From positions 1,922,001-1,986,000 of the forward strand of contig NZ_CP147520.1 in the NCBI RefSeq assembly GCF_037201975.1: a stretch of DNA of 64,000 bases, written 5' to 3'. Shown here piece after piece: positions 45,149 through 54,139 of this stretch. The notes under the pieces are model-generated. The model searched no databases. It was not told the origin of the DNA and worked only from the letters and a program-made list of their open reading frames with translations. Numbering within the stretch: position 1 is the first letter of the stretch; the number at the start of each line of letters is the position of its first letter. Made by a program: the position numbers and the translations under genes. The stretch comes from Streptomyces sp. TG1A-60 (GTDB lineage Bacteria; Actinomycetota; Actinomycetes; Streptomycetales; Streptomycetaceae).

Positions 45149-46479
45149 TCAGACGCCCTCTCGGACCGGCTCCAGAATGGCAACGCACTCCACATGATGC
45201 GTCATCGGAAACAGATCGAACGCCCGCAGCATCCGCACCCGATATCCGCCCTCCCGGAAGTACCCCAGATCCCGTGCGAGCGCCGCCGGATCGCAGGCCA
45301 CGTAGGCGATCCGGCGCGCCCCCAGTGACGACAGGTGCTGGACGGTCTTCTTGCCCGCCCCGGCGCGCGGCGGGTCCAGGACGACCAGGTCGACCTCGGT
45401 GATGCCGGTGCGGGGAGGAGGGCGTCGACCTTGCCCTGTTCGATGCGGACGCGGTCGAAGTCGGCGAGGTTGTGGCGGGCGTCCTCGACGGCGCGCTTGC
45501 CGGACTCGATGCCGAGGACGGCGCCCTTGTCGCCGACGCGGTCGGCGAGGGCGCCCGCGAACAGCCCCACCCCGCAGTACAGGTCCAGCGCCATGTCGCC
45601 CTTGCGGGGCAGCAGACCCTGCATCACGGCCTTGACGAGGGTGTCGGCGGCCATCGGGTGGACCTGCCAGAAGCCGCCGCTGCCGACACGGTACGTACGG
45701 TCGTCCGCGCGCTCACGGACGAAGGGGCGCCCATGGACGCGGTGCACGCCCCCGTCCCTCTCCTCGACCCGCATCACCGACACCGGCTTGTCCAGCTCCA
45801 CGATCGGCAGGCGCGCACCCGGCCGGGGTTCGAGGATCACCTGACGGTCCTGCGAACCCGTCGCCGCGATCGCGTCGATCGACGCCATGCCCGTCCAGTC
45901 ACGCTTCTCGATGCCCAGCTCGCTCACGCCGGGTGCCGCGATCATGCAGTGGTCGATCGGCTCGACCTGGTGCGAGCGGTGGCGGCGCAGGCCCGCGCGC
46001 CCCGAGGACGCGTCCACGGCGTACTGCACCCGCGTGCGCCACGCCGGTACCTCGCCCGCCGGCACCTTGTCGCCCTCGGCCGGCATCACCGTGCCGTCCC
46101 AGCCGGCCTCCTCGGGCGTGAGGCCCGCGAGACGCTGCAACTGTTCGGTGATGACCTCACCCTTGAAACGGCGCTGGGCACCCGGCTTGGCGTGCTGCCA
46201 GTCGCAGCCGCCGCAGCGGCCGGGCCCGGCATAGGAGCAGGGGGCCTCGACGCGGTCCTTGGAGGCCGACAGGACCGAGACCGCGTCCGCCCGCAGGAAG
46301 CGCGCGCCCTCCTCGCCCTCCGTCACCCGCACCACGACCCGCTCGCCGGGCAGTGCGTGCCGTACGAAGAGGACCTGCCCCTCGGACGTGCGCGCGACGC
46401 AGTGCCCGCCGTGGGCGACGGGTCCGACCTCGACCTCGTACTCCTCTCCCACCAGTGATTTATTCGGTTCTGCCTGCAT
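45149..46479 (-). pseudogene. TRAM-domain 23S rRNA (uracil-5)-methyltransferase, frameshifted; integration target
   Basis: From ATG 46479 the frame gives an N-terminal TRAM RNA-binding domain (about 10-70), 4Fe-4S cysteines 81, 89 and 92 (CSYAGPGRCGGC), and a SAM-binding DLYCGVGLFAGALA. After VDALLP near 45416 one C is missing from a C run; the correct frame continues VDLVVLDPPRAGAGKKTVQH, YVACDP with the catalytic Cys, and FDLFPMTHHVECVAILEPVREGV, ending at 45149. The restored length is 443 aa, normal for this family. The enzyme makes m5U in rRNA or tRNA. The frameshift would remove the catalytic half, unless it is a sequence error. Its 3' end is the attachment site of the stacked elements. 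Confidence 0.85.
45184..45211. repeat. attachment-site copy A, 28-bp core within the methyltransferase gene
   Basis: Identical to 32331-32358. On the minus strand it encodes FPMTHHVEC, the conserved C-terminal block of TrmA/RlmD-type methyltransferases including the Glu that acts as base. The downstream 3' end (to 45149) would have been supplied by the inserted element, keeping the gene complete after integration. Confidence 0.75.
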
Positions 46480-46512
46480 GGTGGGGTGACTCCAGGAGAG
46501 AGGGGAAAGCGG

Positions 46513-46561
46513 AACGGCCGGACAACAGCCCACCAGTCTACGTGGGTGCCGTCCGGCCGTT
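46513..46561. terminator. hairpin terminator downstream of the APC permease
   Basis: Arms AACGGCCGGAC (46513-46523) and GTCCGGCCGTT (46551-46561) with an inner CCCAC/GTGGG pair. It lies 33 bp past the permease stop and would separate it from the methyltransferase transcript. Confidence 0.8.
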
Positions 46562-46593
46562 GACCACGAGCGGCGCCGGGCGCCTCCCCGCGC

Positions 46594-48681
46594 TCAGCCC
46601 TTGCTGCCCCAGGATCCCCTCGATGGACCCTTCGAGGACACCTTGGCCGGCTCCTTCGGGCGCTCGTGCGCCGGACCACGCCGCACCGAACCCGGCGCGT
46701 TCCACTCCTGGCGCTTGCGCTCCCGCCGCTTCGCGACCTCGGAGGACGCCAGCTGGTAGGGCACGGAGGTCACCATGACGCCCGGCGTGAAGAGCAGCCG
46801 GCCCTTGAGCCGGAGCGCGCTCTGGTTGTGCAGCAGATGCTCGTACCAGTGGCCGACCACGTACTCGGGGATGATCACCGACACCGCCTCGCGCGGGGAC
46901 TCCTTGCGCAGTCCCTTGACGTACTCGATGACCGGCCGCGTGACCTCGCGGTACGGCGAGTCGAGGACCTTCAGCGGTACGTCGATGCCGCGCCGGGACC
47001 ACTCCTCCTGAAGCGCCTTGGTCTCGGCCGGGTCGACGTTGACGCTGAGCGCCTCCAGGGTGTGGGAGCGCATCAGCTTGGCGTAGGCGAGGGCGCGCAG
47101 GGTGGGGCGGTGGATCTTGGAGATCAGCACCACGGAGTGGACCCTGGAGGGCCGTACGACGTCGTCGCTGGGGCCGTCCGGCGCGGCGATCTCCTCGGCG
47201 ACCCGGTCGTAGTGCTTACGGATGGCCGTCATCGTCGCGTAGAAGATCACCATGCCGAGCAGGGCGACCCAGGCACCGTGCGTGAACTTGGTGACGAGAA
47301 CGACGATCAGGACCAGCCCGGTAAAGAACGCGCCGAAGGCGTTGATCGCGCGGGAGCGGACCATGTGGCGTCGCTTGGCCGGGTTCTTCTCGACGCTCAG
47401 ATGGCGGTTCCAGTGCCGGACCATGCCCGTCTGGCTGAGCGTGAAGGAGACGAACACCCCGACGATGTACAGCTGGATCAGATGCGTGGAGTCGGCGCCG
47501 TAGATCCACACCAGGAGCACTGCGGCGCCCGCGAGGAGCACGATGCCGTTGGAGAAGGCGAGGCGGTCGCCCCGGGTGTGCAGCTGGCGCGGCAGGTAGC
47601 GGTCCTGGGCGAGGATCGACCCGAGCAACGGGAAACCGTTGTACGCGGTGTTGGCGGCCAGGAACAGCACGAGGGCGGTGGCGGCGGCCAGCAGGACGAA
47701 GAAGAACGTCCCGTCGCCGAAGACGGCGGCGGCGACCTGTGAGATCACCGGGTCCTGGACGTAGGAGTCACCTACCGGGGCACCGTCGCGCAGCAGGTCG
47801 ATCGACGGGTTCTCGGCCATCCGCACCTTGGTGGCCATGGCGAGGACGATGATGCCGCAGAACATGGTGACGGCGAAGAAGCCCATCAGGGCGAGGGTGG
47901 TGGCCGCGTTCTTCGACTTGGGCTTGCGGAAGGCGGGTACACCGTTGGAGATGGCCTCGACGCCGGTGAGCGCGGCACAGCCGGAGGAGAAGGCGCGCAG
48001 CAGCAGGAAGACCAGCGCGAATCCGGCGAGGCCCTGGTGCTCGGGCTTGATCTCCAGGCCGGCGGTGGGTGCCCGCATGGTCTCGTCGAGAACCAGACCG
48101 CGGAACGCGCCCCAGGCGATCATCATGAAGACGCCGACGACGAAGACGTACGTCGGGATCGCGAAGAGTTTGCCGGACTCCTTCACCCCACGCAGGTTCA
48201 TCAGCGTGAGCAGCACGATGATGCCGATCGCGCACAGCACCTTGTGCTCGACGAAGAACGGGACGGCCGAGCCGAGGTTCTCCACACCGGAGGAGATGGA
48301 CACGGCGACGGTGAGCACGTAGTCGACGAGGAGAGCGCTGGCGACGGTGAGGCCGGCCTTCGGGCCGAGGTTGGTGTTCGCCACCTCGTAGTCGCCGCCG
48401 CCGCTCGGGTACGCGTGCACGTTCTGCCGGTACGACGCCACCACGGTGAACATCAGCACCACGACCGCGAGGGCGATCCAGGGGCTGAAGTGATAGGCCG
48501 ACACGCCCGCGACGGAGAGGACCAGCAGCACCTCGCCGGGTGCGTACGCCACGGACGAGAGCGGGTCGGAGGCGAAGACGGGGAGTGCGATGCGCTTCGG
48601 CAGGAGCGTTTCTCCAAGCCGGTCGCTGCGCAGGGCGCGCCCGATCAGAATCCGTTTGGGCACGTCGGTCAGTTTGGACAC
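46594..48681 (-). CDS. APC-superfamily amino acid/potassium permease
   Basis: A 695-aa integral membrane protein. ASDPLSSVAYAPGEVLLVLS is the conserved first-helix motif of APC/KUP-like permeases, followed by GGGDYEVANTNLG and about 12 hydrophobic segments up to residue 500. The C-terminal 180 residues are a soluble alpha/beta domain (HSVVLISKIHRPTLRALAYAK). Start at GTG 48681 (MSKLTDVPKRI) fits the family; a longer frame from 48720 is possible. Substrate unknown. It is adjacent to two TrkA-type regulators across a divergent region, which in streptomycetes suggests potassium or cation transport. Confidence 0.88.
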   Translation of the reverse strand: MSKLTDVPKRILIGRALRSDRLGETLLPKRIALPVFASDPLSSVAYAPGEVLLVLSVAGVSAYHFSPWIALAVVVLMFTVVASYRQNVHAYPSGGGDYEVANTNLGPKAGLTVASALLVDYVLTVAVSISSGVENLGSAVPFFVEHKVLCAIGIIVLLTLMNLRGVKESGKLFAIPTYVFVVGVFMMIAWGAFRGLVLDETMRAPTAGLEIKPEHQGLAGFALVFLLLRAFSSGCAALTGVEAISNGVPAFRKPKSKNAATTLALMGFFAVTMFCGIIVLAMATKVRMAENPSIDLLRDGAPVGDSYVQDPVISQVAAAVFGDGTFFFVLLAAATALVLFLAANTAYNGFPLLGSILAQDRYLPRQLHTRGDRLAFSNGIVLLAGAAVLLVWIYGADSTHLIQLYIVGVFVSFTLSQTGMVRHWNRHLSVEKNPAKRRHMVRSRAINAFGAFFTGLVLIVVLVTKFTHGAWVALLGMVIFYATMTAIRKHYDRVAEEIAAPDGPSDDVVRPSRVHSVVLISKIHRPTLRALAYAKLMRSHTLEALSVNVDPAETKALQEEWSRRGIDVPLKVLDSPYREVTRPVIEYVKGLRKESPREAVSVIIPEYVVGHWYEHLLHNQSALRLKGRLLFTPGVMVTSVPYQLASSEVAKRRERKRQEWNAPGSVRRGPAHERPKEPAKVSSKGPSRGSWGSKG

Positions 48682-48917
48682 GGAGAGGATCGTAAGCGCC
48701 CTGGCTGGTTCTGGGCACATCCGGGTGAAATCCCAACGGGCCCCGGGGTGAAATCCGCCCGGCGGCCACCGCGAAGTGCGTCACGTCACACATCCTCCCG
48801 CCTAATGGACGGCGTCCTCACGTCTGTATGACGGATCCCGCGCACCCGAGCAATTCCTTGAAGCCGGGCGGATCCCGTCCACATGACGGCTCCCGTCCCT
48901 CACCTTCTGGAGGCCCC

Positions 48918-49028
48918 ATGCAGGCCGCGACCGCGGAACTGATCGGCGCTCTCGCCTCCCTCGCCGGACTCGGCGTCCTGACGATGATCAGCGTCCGCCG
49001 GATCAGCCGACGACCGCCCACGATGTGA
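48918..49028 (+). CDS. 36-aa small membrane protein
   Basis: Short gene with GGAGG 5 nt before ATG 48918, encoding MQAATAELIGALASLAGLGV followed by LTMISVRRISRR: one hydrophobic helix and a basic tail, suggesting a small single-pass membrane protein. It lies in the divergent region between the permease and trkA genes. The good ribosome site supports it; function unknown. Confidence 0.45.
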   Translation: MQAATAELIGALASLAGLGVLTMISVRRISRRPPTM

Positions 49029-49146
49029 CCCGGAACCGTACGGGGGTGCCTTCCGCGGACCGCGCGTGTATAGCTTGGGCGACGGTCTGAGACCCTGTTT
49101 TTGACGTTTCGGCTGAACAGTAGCTATGGACACTGGAAGGACGGTC

Positions 49147-49818
49147 GTGCACATCGTCATCATGGGCTGCGGGCGAGTGGGTTCGACCCTCGCCCAGACC
49201 CTGGAGCAACAGGGGCACACGGTCGCCGTGATCGACCAGGACCCCACGGCCTTCCGTCGTCTGGGCTCGGGATTCGGCGGCCGTCGCGTCACCGGTATCG
49301 GCTTCGACCGCGACACGCTGCGCGAGGCGGGCATCGAGGAGGCGGGCGCGTTCGCCGCGGTCTCCAGCGGTGACAACTCGAACATCATCGCCGCCCGCGT
49401 GGCCCGCGAGATGTTCGGCATCGAGAACGTGGCGGCACGGATCTACGACCCCCGCCGGGCCGAGGTCTACCAGCGGCTGGGCATCCCGACGGTCGCCACG
49501 GTCCGCTGGACCGCCGACCAGATGCTCCGCCGGCTGCTGCCCTCCGGGGCCGAGCCGCTGTGGCGCGACCCCACCGGCGGCGTCCAGCTCGCCGAGGTGT
49601 ACGCCTCCTCGGCCTGGGTGGGGCACAAGATCAGCAAGATACAGGAGGAGACCGGCGTCCGCGTCGCCTTCCTCACCCGCCTGGGCGAGGCGATCCTGCC
49701 CACCTCGCAGACGGTGCTGCAGGAGGGGGACCTGGTGCACGTGATGATGCGTACGGACGACGTCGAGAAGGTCGAGGCGTCCTTCACCGAGGGCCCCGAC
49801 AAGGAGGGCGGTCACTGA
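49147..49818 (+). CDS. trkA: TrkA-type potassium uptake regulatory protein (first)
   Basis: A 223-aa protein from GTG 49147, which has GGAAGGA 8 nt upstream. HIVIMGCGRVGSTLAQTL is the NAD-binding Rossmann motif of the RCK-N domain (about 1-130), and LAEVYASSAWVGHKISKIQE begins an RCK-C domain (about 140-215). Such proteins gate Trk/Ktr potassium channels in response to nucleotide. The second TrkA gene overlaps its stop by 1 bp, so they may form a heteromer controlling the divergent permease or another transporter. Confidence 0.9.
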   Translation: MHIVIMGCGRVGSTLAQTLEQQGHTVAVIDQDPTAFRRLGSGFGGRRVTGIGFDRDTLREAGIEEAGAFAAVSSGDNSNIIAARVAREMFGIENVAARIYDPRRAEVYQRLGIPTVATVRWTADQMLRRLLPSGAEPLWRDPTGGVQLAEVYASSAWVGHKISKIQEETGVRVAFLTRLGEAILPTSQTVLQEGDLVHVMMRTDDVEKVEASFTEGPDKEGGH

Positions 49819-50495
49819 TGAGGGTCGCCATTGCCGGAGCCGGCGCGGTCGGCCGCTCGATCGCGGGGGAACTGCTGGAGAACGGCCACGAGGTCCTGCT
49901 CGTCGACAAGGCGCCGACCGCCATCTCGGTCGAGCGCGTCCCCTTGGCGGAGTGGCTGCTGGCCGACGCCTGCGAGATCACGTCCCTGGACGAGGCGGCG
50001 CTCCAGCGCTGCAATGTCGTCATCGCCGCGACCGGCGACGACAAGGTCAACCTGGTCGTCTCCCTGCTGGCGAAGACGGAGTACGGCGTCCCACGCGTCG
50101 TCGCCCGCGTCAACAACCCCAAGAACGAGTGGCTGTTCAACGAGTCCTGGGGCGTGGACGTGGCCGTGTCGACCCCCCGACTGATGTCGGCCCTGGTCGA
50201 GGAGGCCGTCAGCGTCGGTGACCTGGTCCGCCTCCTCCGCTTCAGCCACGGCGACGCGAACCTGGTCGAGCTGACGCTGCCGCCGGAGTCCGCCCTGGCC
50301 GGCACCCAGGTCGGCGACGTCGAGTGGCCGGAGGACACGTCCCTGGTGACGATCATCCGGGGCACCCGGGTCCTCACCCCGACCCGGGACGACTCCCTGG
50401 AAGCGGGCGACGAACTCCTCTTCGTGGCCGCCCAGGCCCGCGAGGAACAGCTGGAGGACCTGCTGTCGGTCCGCCGCGACGACGCGACGAGCTGA
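49818..50495 (+). CDS. trkA: TrkA-type potassium uptake regulatory protein (second)
   Basis: A 225-aa RCK-type protein. MRVAIAGAGAVGRSIAGELL binds nucleotide, VVARVNNPKNEWLF closes the RCK-N domain, and LVELTLPPESALAGTQVGDV starts the RCK-C domain. It starts in TGATG with the first trkA gene and is followed by a strong hairpin terminator, so the pair is one transcript. Confidence 0.92.
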   Translation: MRVAIAGAGAVGRSIAGELLENGHEVLLVDKAPTAISVERVPLAEWLLADACEITSLDEAALQRCNVVIAATGDDKVNLVVSLLAKTEYGVPRVVARVNNPKNEWLFNESWGVDVAVSTPRLMSALVEEAVSVGDLVRLLRFSHGDANLVELTLPPESALAGTQVGDVEWPEDTSLVTIIRGTRVLTPTRDDSLEAGDELLFVAAQAREEQLEDLLSVRRDDATS

Positions 50496-50533
50496 ACGGC
50501 GGGGTCCACGACCTCGTGCGGGTACGGGCTGGA

Positions 50534-50579
50534 TATGTGAAGGGGGCGCTCCGAAGACTCGGGGCGCCCCCTTCACATA
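50534..50579 (+). terminator. terminator of the trkA pair
   Basis: Perfect 16-bp inverted repeat, left arm 50534-50549 (TATGTGAAGGGGGCGC) and right arm 50564-50579, with a 14-nt loop, 38 bp beyond the second trkA stop. Confidence 0.9.
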
Positions 50580-50580
50580 C

Positions 50581-50612
50581 CCAGCCTGTTCGGCGCTTGA
50601 GGACGAGGCCGT
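50581..50612. repeat. dispersed streptomycete intergenic element
   Basis: The block GGCGCTTGAGGACGAGG resembles a short sequence that recurs in many Streptomyces intergenic regions after gene ends. I recognise it from general familiarity with such genomes; no second full copy lies in this window. Confidence 0.4.
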
Positions 50613-50798
50613 GCGAGCCGGAAGGGGCCCGGGGCGGCGGCCCTCAGCCAGGGCCTCACGGACGCCGGGTGCCTACGTTCGCCCCGCCGCGAACGCCCGG
50701 CGCGCTCCCCCACCGCCTCAAGGAACGGCTCCGGTGGCCGCCCCACTCGCCACACCGGACGGCCGCTCCCTGACGGGCAAACGGTGCCTGCCGTGGCG

Positions 50799-51557
50799 CT
50801 AGTCGGCCGAGCGGGCGGCGGCCTTCCGTTCCTTCTCCGCGCGCTCCTCGGCCTCCATCTCCGCGAACACGTCGATGGGAGCGGGCGCCTTGGCGAGGAA
50901 CACCCAGGTCAGCCACACCGCGAGCAGGAACGGCGGGATCTTCAGCGCGATGAGCACCCAGCCCAGCTGCGTGGTGTCGGCCCACCAGTACAGCGGGAAG
51001 AGGATCGCGCACTTGCCGAGCAGGATCGCGCCCCAGGCGTAACTCGCCTTCGTGTACGCCTTCTTGCGGCCGGGGTTCCGCGTCCGCCAGGACAGGTTCT
51101 CCTTGAAGACCGGGCCGAGCATCAGGCCGATCAGCGGCACACCCGCCACCGTCGTGAGGATGTACGCGAGCCCGAGGCCCAGCGTGTACAGCATGCCCGG
51201 CAGATAGAAGTCCTTGGCGTTGCCGGTCATCATCGCGAAGACCACGCCGAAGGCGACCCCGAAGACACCGCTGAAGGCGTGCTTGACGGTGCCCTTCATG
51301 ACGAGCCGTACGACGACCAGCAGCACGGACACGCCGAGGGCCGCGAGGGCCGACGCGTGCAGGTCCTTGTTGATCGTGTAGATGGAGACGAAGATGAGGC
51401 CCGGGAGCACGGTCTCGACCATGCCGCGCACGCCGCCGAACGCCTCGAACAACGCGGCCTCGGTCACCGCCCTGGAGTCGTGCGAGCCGTCCTGTGCGCC
51501 GTGGGCGTCCTGGACGTCGCGCTGGGTGTCTTCCGTCGGCTTGTCGAGCGACGTCAC
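50799..51557 (-). CDS. DUF3159 family membrane protein
   Basis: A 252-aa protein with about six membrane segments after a 35-residue charged N-terminus (VLPGLIFVSIYTI, LAALGVSVLLVVVRL, GVFGVAFGVVFAMM, GLAYILTTVAGVPLIGLML, LGKCAILFPLYWWA, LKIPPFLLAVWLTWVF) and a charged C-terminal helix. The conserved WRTRNPGRKKAYTKAS lies in a loop. This actinobacterial family has no settled function. Its GTG start lies 3 bp after the OB-fold gene stop, within the same operon. Confidence 0.88.
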   Translation of the reverse strand: MTSLDKPTEDTQRDVQDAHGAQDGSHDSRAVTEAALFEAFGGVRGMVETVLPGLIFVSIYTINKDLHASALAALGVSVLLVVVRLVMKGTVKHAFSGVFGVAFGVVFAMMTGNAKDFYLPGMLYTLGLGLAYILTTVAGVPLIGLMLGPVFKENLSWRTRNPGRKKAYTKASYAWGAILLGKCAILFPLYWWADTTQLGWVLIALKIPPFLLAVWLTWVFLAKAPAPIDVFAEMEAEERAEKERKAAARSAD

Positions 51558-51560
51558 CGG

Positions 51561-51959
51561 CTACTCCCGTCCGAGCGGTCTGAGTTCGTACTTCGGATTG
51601 AACAGCACCCTACGGCCCCGGCTCATCGAGACCCGGCCGGATGCGATCAGCTTGCGCCCCGGCTCTATCCCGATGATGGAGCGCCTGCCGAGCCACACCA
51701 CGTCCAGGGCGGCCGAACCGTCGAACAGCTCGGCCTCCAGGGCCGGGACACCGGCGCGCGGGCGCAGCGTGACCGTGCGCAAGGTACCAGTAACCGTCAC
51801 TATCTGTCGGTCGTGGCAGTCACAGATGCGCGTACACCCCGCGGTGTCCGCGTCCTCACGCAGCTCCTCCGACTCCAGGTCCTGCTGGGACGAGGAGAGC
51901 CGGTCGAGCATGCGCCGGAACCGGCCCGCCGGCTTCTCGGAACGAGGAACAGCACTCAT
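51561..51959 (-). CDS. OB-fold nucleic-acid-binding domain protein
   Basis: A 132-aa protein with a RecG-wedge/OB-fold pattern: IVTVTGTLRTVTLRPR, ALEAELFDGSAALDVVWLGR and GRKLIASGRVSMSRGRRVLFNP form the five strands. N-terminal 45 residues are helical and acidic. Stand-alone OB proteins like this sit next to DUF3159 genes in actinomycetes and may bind RNA or single-stranded DNA; the role is not defined. Confidence 0.85.
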   Translation of the reverse strand: MSAVPRSEKPAGRFRRMLDRLSSSQQDLESEELREDADTAGCTRICDCHDRQIVTVTGTLRTVTLRPRAGVPALEAELFDGSAALDVVWLGRRSIIGIEPGRKLIASGRVSMSRGRRVLFNPKYELRPLGRE

Positions 51960-52059
51960 GGCAAAAGCCTACCGGGGCCCGCCGGCAGAGCCGCCCCCCG
52001 TACGCCGGGGCATCCGCCCGCCTCCCGAGCGACGGCCCCGCGCCCTGGCCCCTGCCGAC

Positions 52060-52126
52060 AACCGCCGTGCACGCGCATGGGCCGCACCCCCGGCGGGGGT
52101 GCGGCCCATGCGCGTGCACGGCGGTT
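52060..52126. terminator. 67-nt near-perfect palindromic terminator
   Basis: Arms 52060-52092 and 52094-52126 are fully complementary (33 bp around a single central base). It lies 18 bp downstream of the DUF3710 stop at 52144 and upstream of the OB-fold gene start, so it ends the dut-DUF3710 transcript. It would be unusually stable for a terminator in this window. Confidence 0.85.
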
Positions 52127-52143
52127 ACGTGAGCGGAGGTCCG

Positions 52144-52923
52144 CTAGCGGACCTCGGTGATCTCCGGTCCGCGCTGCAGTTGTCCCATGCCGCCGGAGAA
52201 ACGGGAACCGCTCTGCTCCTCCTGCTGGACGCCCTCGGGGACCATCTGGGCGTCGTCGGGCAGCTTCAGGACGATCGGGTCGCGCGGAGCCATGGGGCCG
52301 TCGCCGCGGACGACGACCGTGTCACGGAAGATCTGCTCCAGCAGCCCGGCGGTCTGCGGCTCCACCGCTCCCCGGCCGGAGATCACCCCGCGCAGGAACC
52401 AGCGGGGCCCGTCCACACCGACGAACCGGACGACCTGGAAGCCGCCCGTGCCGTCCGGCAGCTGCACCGGCACCTGGGCGCGCAGCTCCCAGCCCAGCGG
52501 GCCCTCGACCTCGTCGATGACACCGCCCTGCTGGGTGATGCCGGTGGCGATCTCCTCGCGGACCTCGCCCCAGATGCCCTCGCGCTTGGGCGCGGCGAAG
52601 GCCTGCAACTGGACCGCGCTGTCGCGCAGCACGACGGTCGCCGCGACGATCGCGTCACCGGCGACCTCGACCCGCAGCTCCATGCCGTCGACTCCGGGCA
52701 CGAAGACGCCGCCGAGGTCCACCCGGCCCTCGCCGGGCTCGCGCACCTCGGAGCTGTCCCACGGCCCGTCGGGGCGGGGTTCGGGTTCGAGCCGTACGCG
52801 CTCCCGCCCGCCCTCGTCCGCCTCGGTGTCGGCGTCCCCAGCGACGCCGTCGACCTGCTCGGCCTCGCTCGCCGCGTCCGCCGCGTCCTCAGCGGAACCC
52901 TTCTTCTTGCGACGTCCGAACAC
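52144..52923 (-). CDS. DUF3710 family protein
   Basis: A 259-aa protein from GTG 52923, 1 bp after the dut stop and preceded by GAAGGA. An FGRRKKK basic start and acidic linker (residues 1-55) precede the DUF3710 domain: DLGGVFVPGVDGMELRVEV, LQAFAAPKREGIWGEVREEI and GVDGPRWFLRGVISGRGA. Found almost always beside dut and an OB-fold gene in actinomycetes; function unknown, cytosolic. Confidence 0.9.
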   Translation of the reverse strand: MFGRRKKKGSAEDAADAASEAEQVDGVAGDADTEADEGGRERVRLEPEPRPDGPWDSSEVREPGEGRVDLGGVFVPGVDGMELRVEVAGDAIVAATVVLRDSAVQLQAFAAPKREGIWGEVREEIATGITQQGGVIDEVEGPLGWELRAQVPVQLPDGTGGFQVVRFVGVDGPRWFLRGVISGRGAVEPQTAGLLEQIFRDTVVVRGDGPMAPRDPIVLKLPDDAQMVPEGVQQEEQSGSRFSGGMGQLQRGPEITEVR

Positions 52924-52924
52924 G

Positions 52925-53446
52925 TCACTGTCCTTCCCGGTCGGATACGACCGAAGCGTATCGATTCCCACCCGTTGTGCCGCCCACGGCGGCATGACCG
53001 CCGGTGGACCCGAAGCCCCCCTCGGCCCGCGCCGAGTCGGGAAGCTCCGCCACCTCCTGGAAGCGCACCTTCTCGACCTGCTGGACGACCAGTTGGGCAA
53101 TCCGGTCGAAGCGCTCGAACCGCACGGGTTGATGCGGGTCGAGATTCACCACGATCACCTTGATCTCCCCACGGTACCCGGCATCAACCGTCCCCGGGGC
53201 ATTCACCAGGGCGACGCCGCAGCGGGCGGCCAGACCGGACCGTGGGTGCACGAAGGCCGCGTACCCCTCGGGGAGCGCGATGGACACTCCCGTGGGAAGT
53301 ACGGCCCGTTCGCCCGGCTGCAGCTCGTGGCTCTCCGTGGTGCGCAGATCGGCACCCGCGTCACCGGGCCGCGCGTATTCCGGCAGCGGAACCTCCGGGT
53401 CGACGCGCCGGATCAGAACGTCGACGGGGGCACGGCCGCCGCTCAC
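52925..53446 (-). CDS. dut: deoxyuridine 5'-triphosphate nucleotidohydrolase
   Basis: A 173-aa trimeric-type dUTPase. The five motifs are present in order: DAGADL, HPRSGLA, GTVDAGYRGEIKV with the catalytic Asp, RFDRIAQLVV, and GGFGSTG near the C-terminus. It converts dUTP to dUMP and pyrophosphate, keeping uracil out of DNA and feeding dTMP synthesis. Its start overlaps the thioesterase stop by 4 bp; DUF3710 follows, forming one operon. Confidence 0.97.
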   Translation of the reverse strand: MSGGRAPVDVLIRRVDPEVPLPEYARPGDAGADLRTTESHELQPGERAVLPTGVSIALPEGYAAFVHPRSGLAARCGVALVNAPGTVDAGYRGEIKVIVVNLDPHQPVRFERFDRIAQLVVQQVEKVRFQEVAELPDSARAEGGFGSTGGHAAVGGTTGGNRYASVVSDREGQ

Positions 53447-54027
53447 GGGTTCACCTCGAAGGCACGGGCCCGCCGGGCCTGGTCCGGGTCGTTCATGGCC
53501 GCCTGGATCTCCTCCTCGCGGCCGTGGTCGATGAAGTGGTCGACCTTCACCTCGACGAAGAGCGCGTCGGCACGGACGGCCGGCGGGCCGTCGGGGCCGC
53601 CGATGCGTCCCTGGGCGGTCGCGTAGATCTTCCGCCCGGCCACCGCCGTCACCTCGGCCTGGAGGTGCAGCACGGTGCCGACCGGCACGGGCCGTACGAA
53701 GTCGGTCTCCAGTCGCCCGGTCACCGCGATGGTGCGCAGCAGCCAGGTGAGGGAGCCGAGCGTCTCGTCGAGGGCGCTGGCCAGGACTCCGCCGTGCGCC
53801 AGGCCGGGTGCCCCCTGGTGCGCGGGCTTCACCGTGAACTCGGCGGTCAGGGAGACCCCCTCGCCGGCCCGGGCCTCCAGGTGCAGCCCGTGGGGTTGTT
53901 CGTCACCGCAGCCGAAACACTGCCCGTAGTGCGCGCCCAGCAAGGCGCCGGGGGCGGGTGCCTCGGGATGCCGTACGGGCGCCGTGGCGTCCGACGGGGG
54001 CTGCAGGGCCGCGGAAGTACCTCTCAC
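53443..54027 (-). CDS. PaaI-type hotdog-fold thioesterase
   Basis: A 194-aa protein. CFGCGDEQPHGLHLEA and then HQGAPGLAHGGVLASALDETLG is the hotdog-fold signature of PaaI/YigI thioesterases, with the HGG-x5-DE core. It hydrolyses acyl-CoA thioesters; substrate unknown. A Cys pair (CFGCG) near the start is common in the actinobacterial subgroup. The start is a GTG at 54027 with no strong ribosome site, so 5' position is less sure. First gene of the dut operon. Confidence 0.85.
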   Translation of the reverse strand: MRGTSAALQPPSDATAPVRHPEAPAPGALLGAHYGQCFGCGDEQPHGLHLEARAGEGVSLTAEFTVKPAHQGAPGLAHGGVLASALDETLGSLTWLLRTIAVTGRLETDFVRPVPVGTVLHLQAEVTAVAGRKIYATAQGRIGGPDGPPAVRADALFVEVKVDHFIDHGREEEIQAAMNDPDQARRARAFEVNP

Positions 54028-54139
54028 AGGCGCAGACCTTACCCGTCCGTCAGCGTCCGGCCATCGTCTTCGCGGGCAGGGTTTCCCCTCGGGCGCCCCT
54101 ATTCCGGGGGCGGGCGGTCAGCGTGCCAAGCTTGAGGCC

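Noticed and set aside
45472..46458. Plus-strand open frame opposite the rRNA methyltransferase
   Set aside because: Shadow frame with Arg/Ala/Gly bias; the minus-strand protein carries all family motifs.
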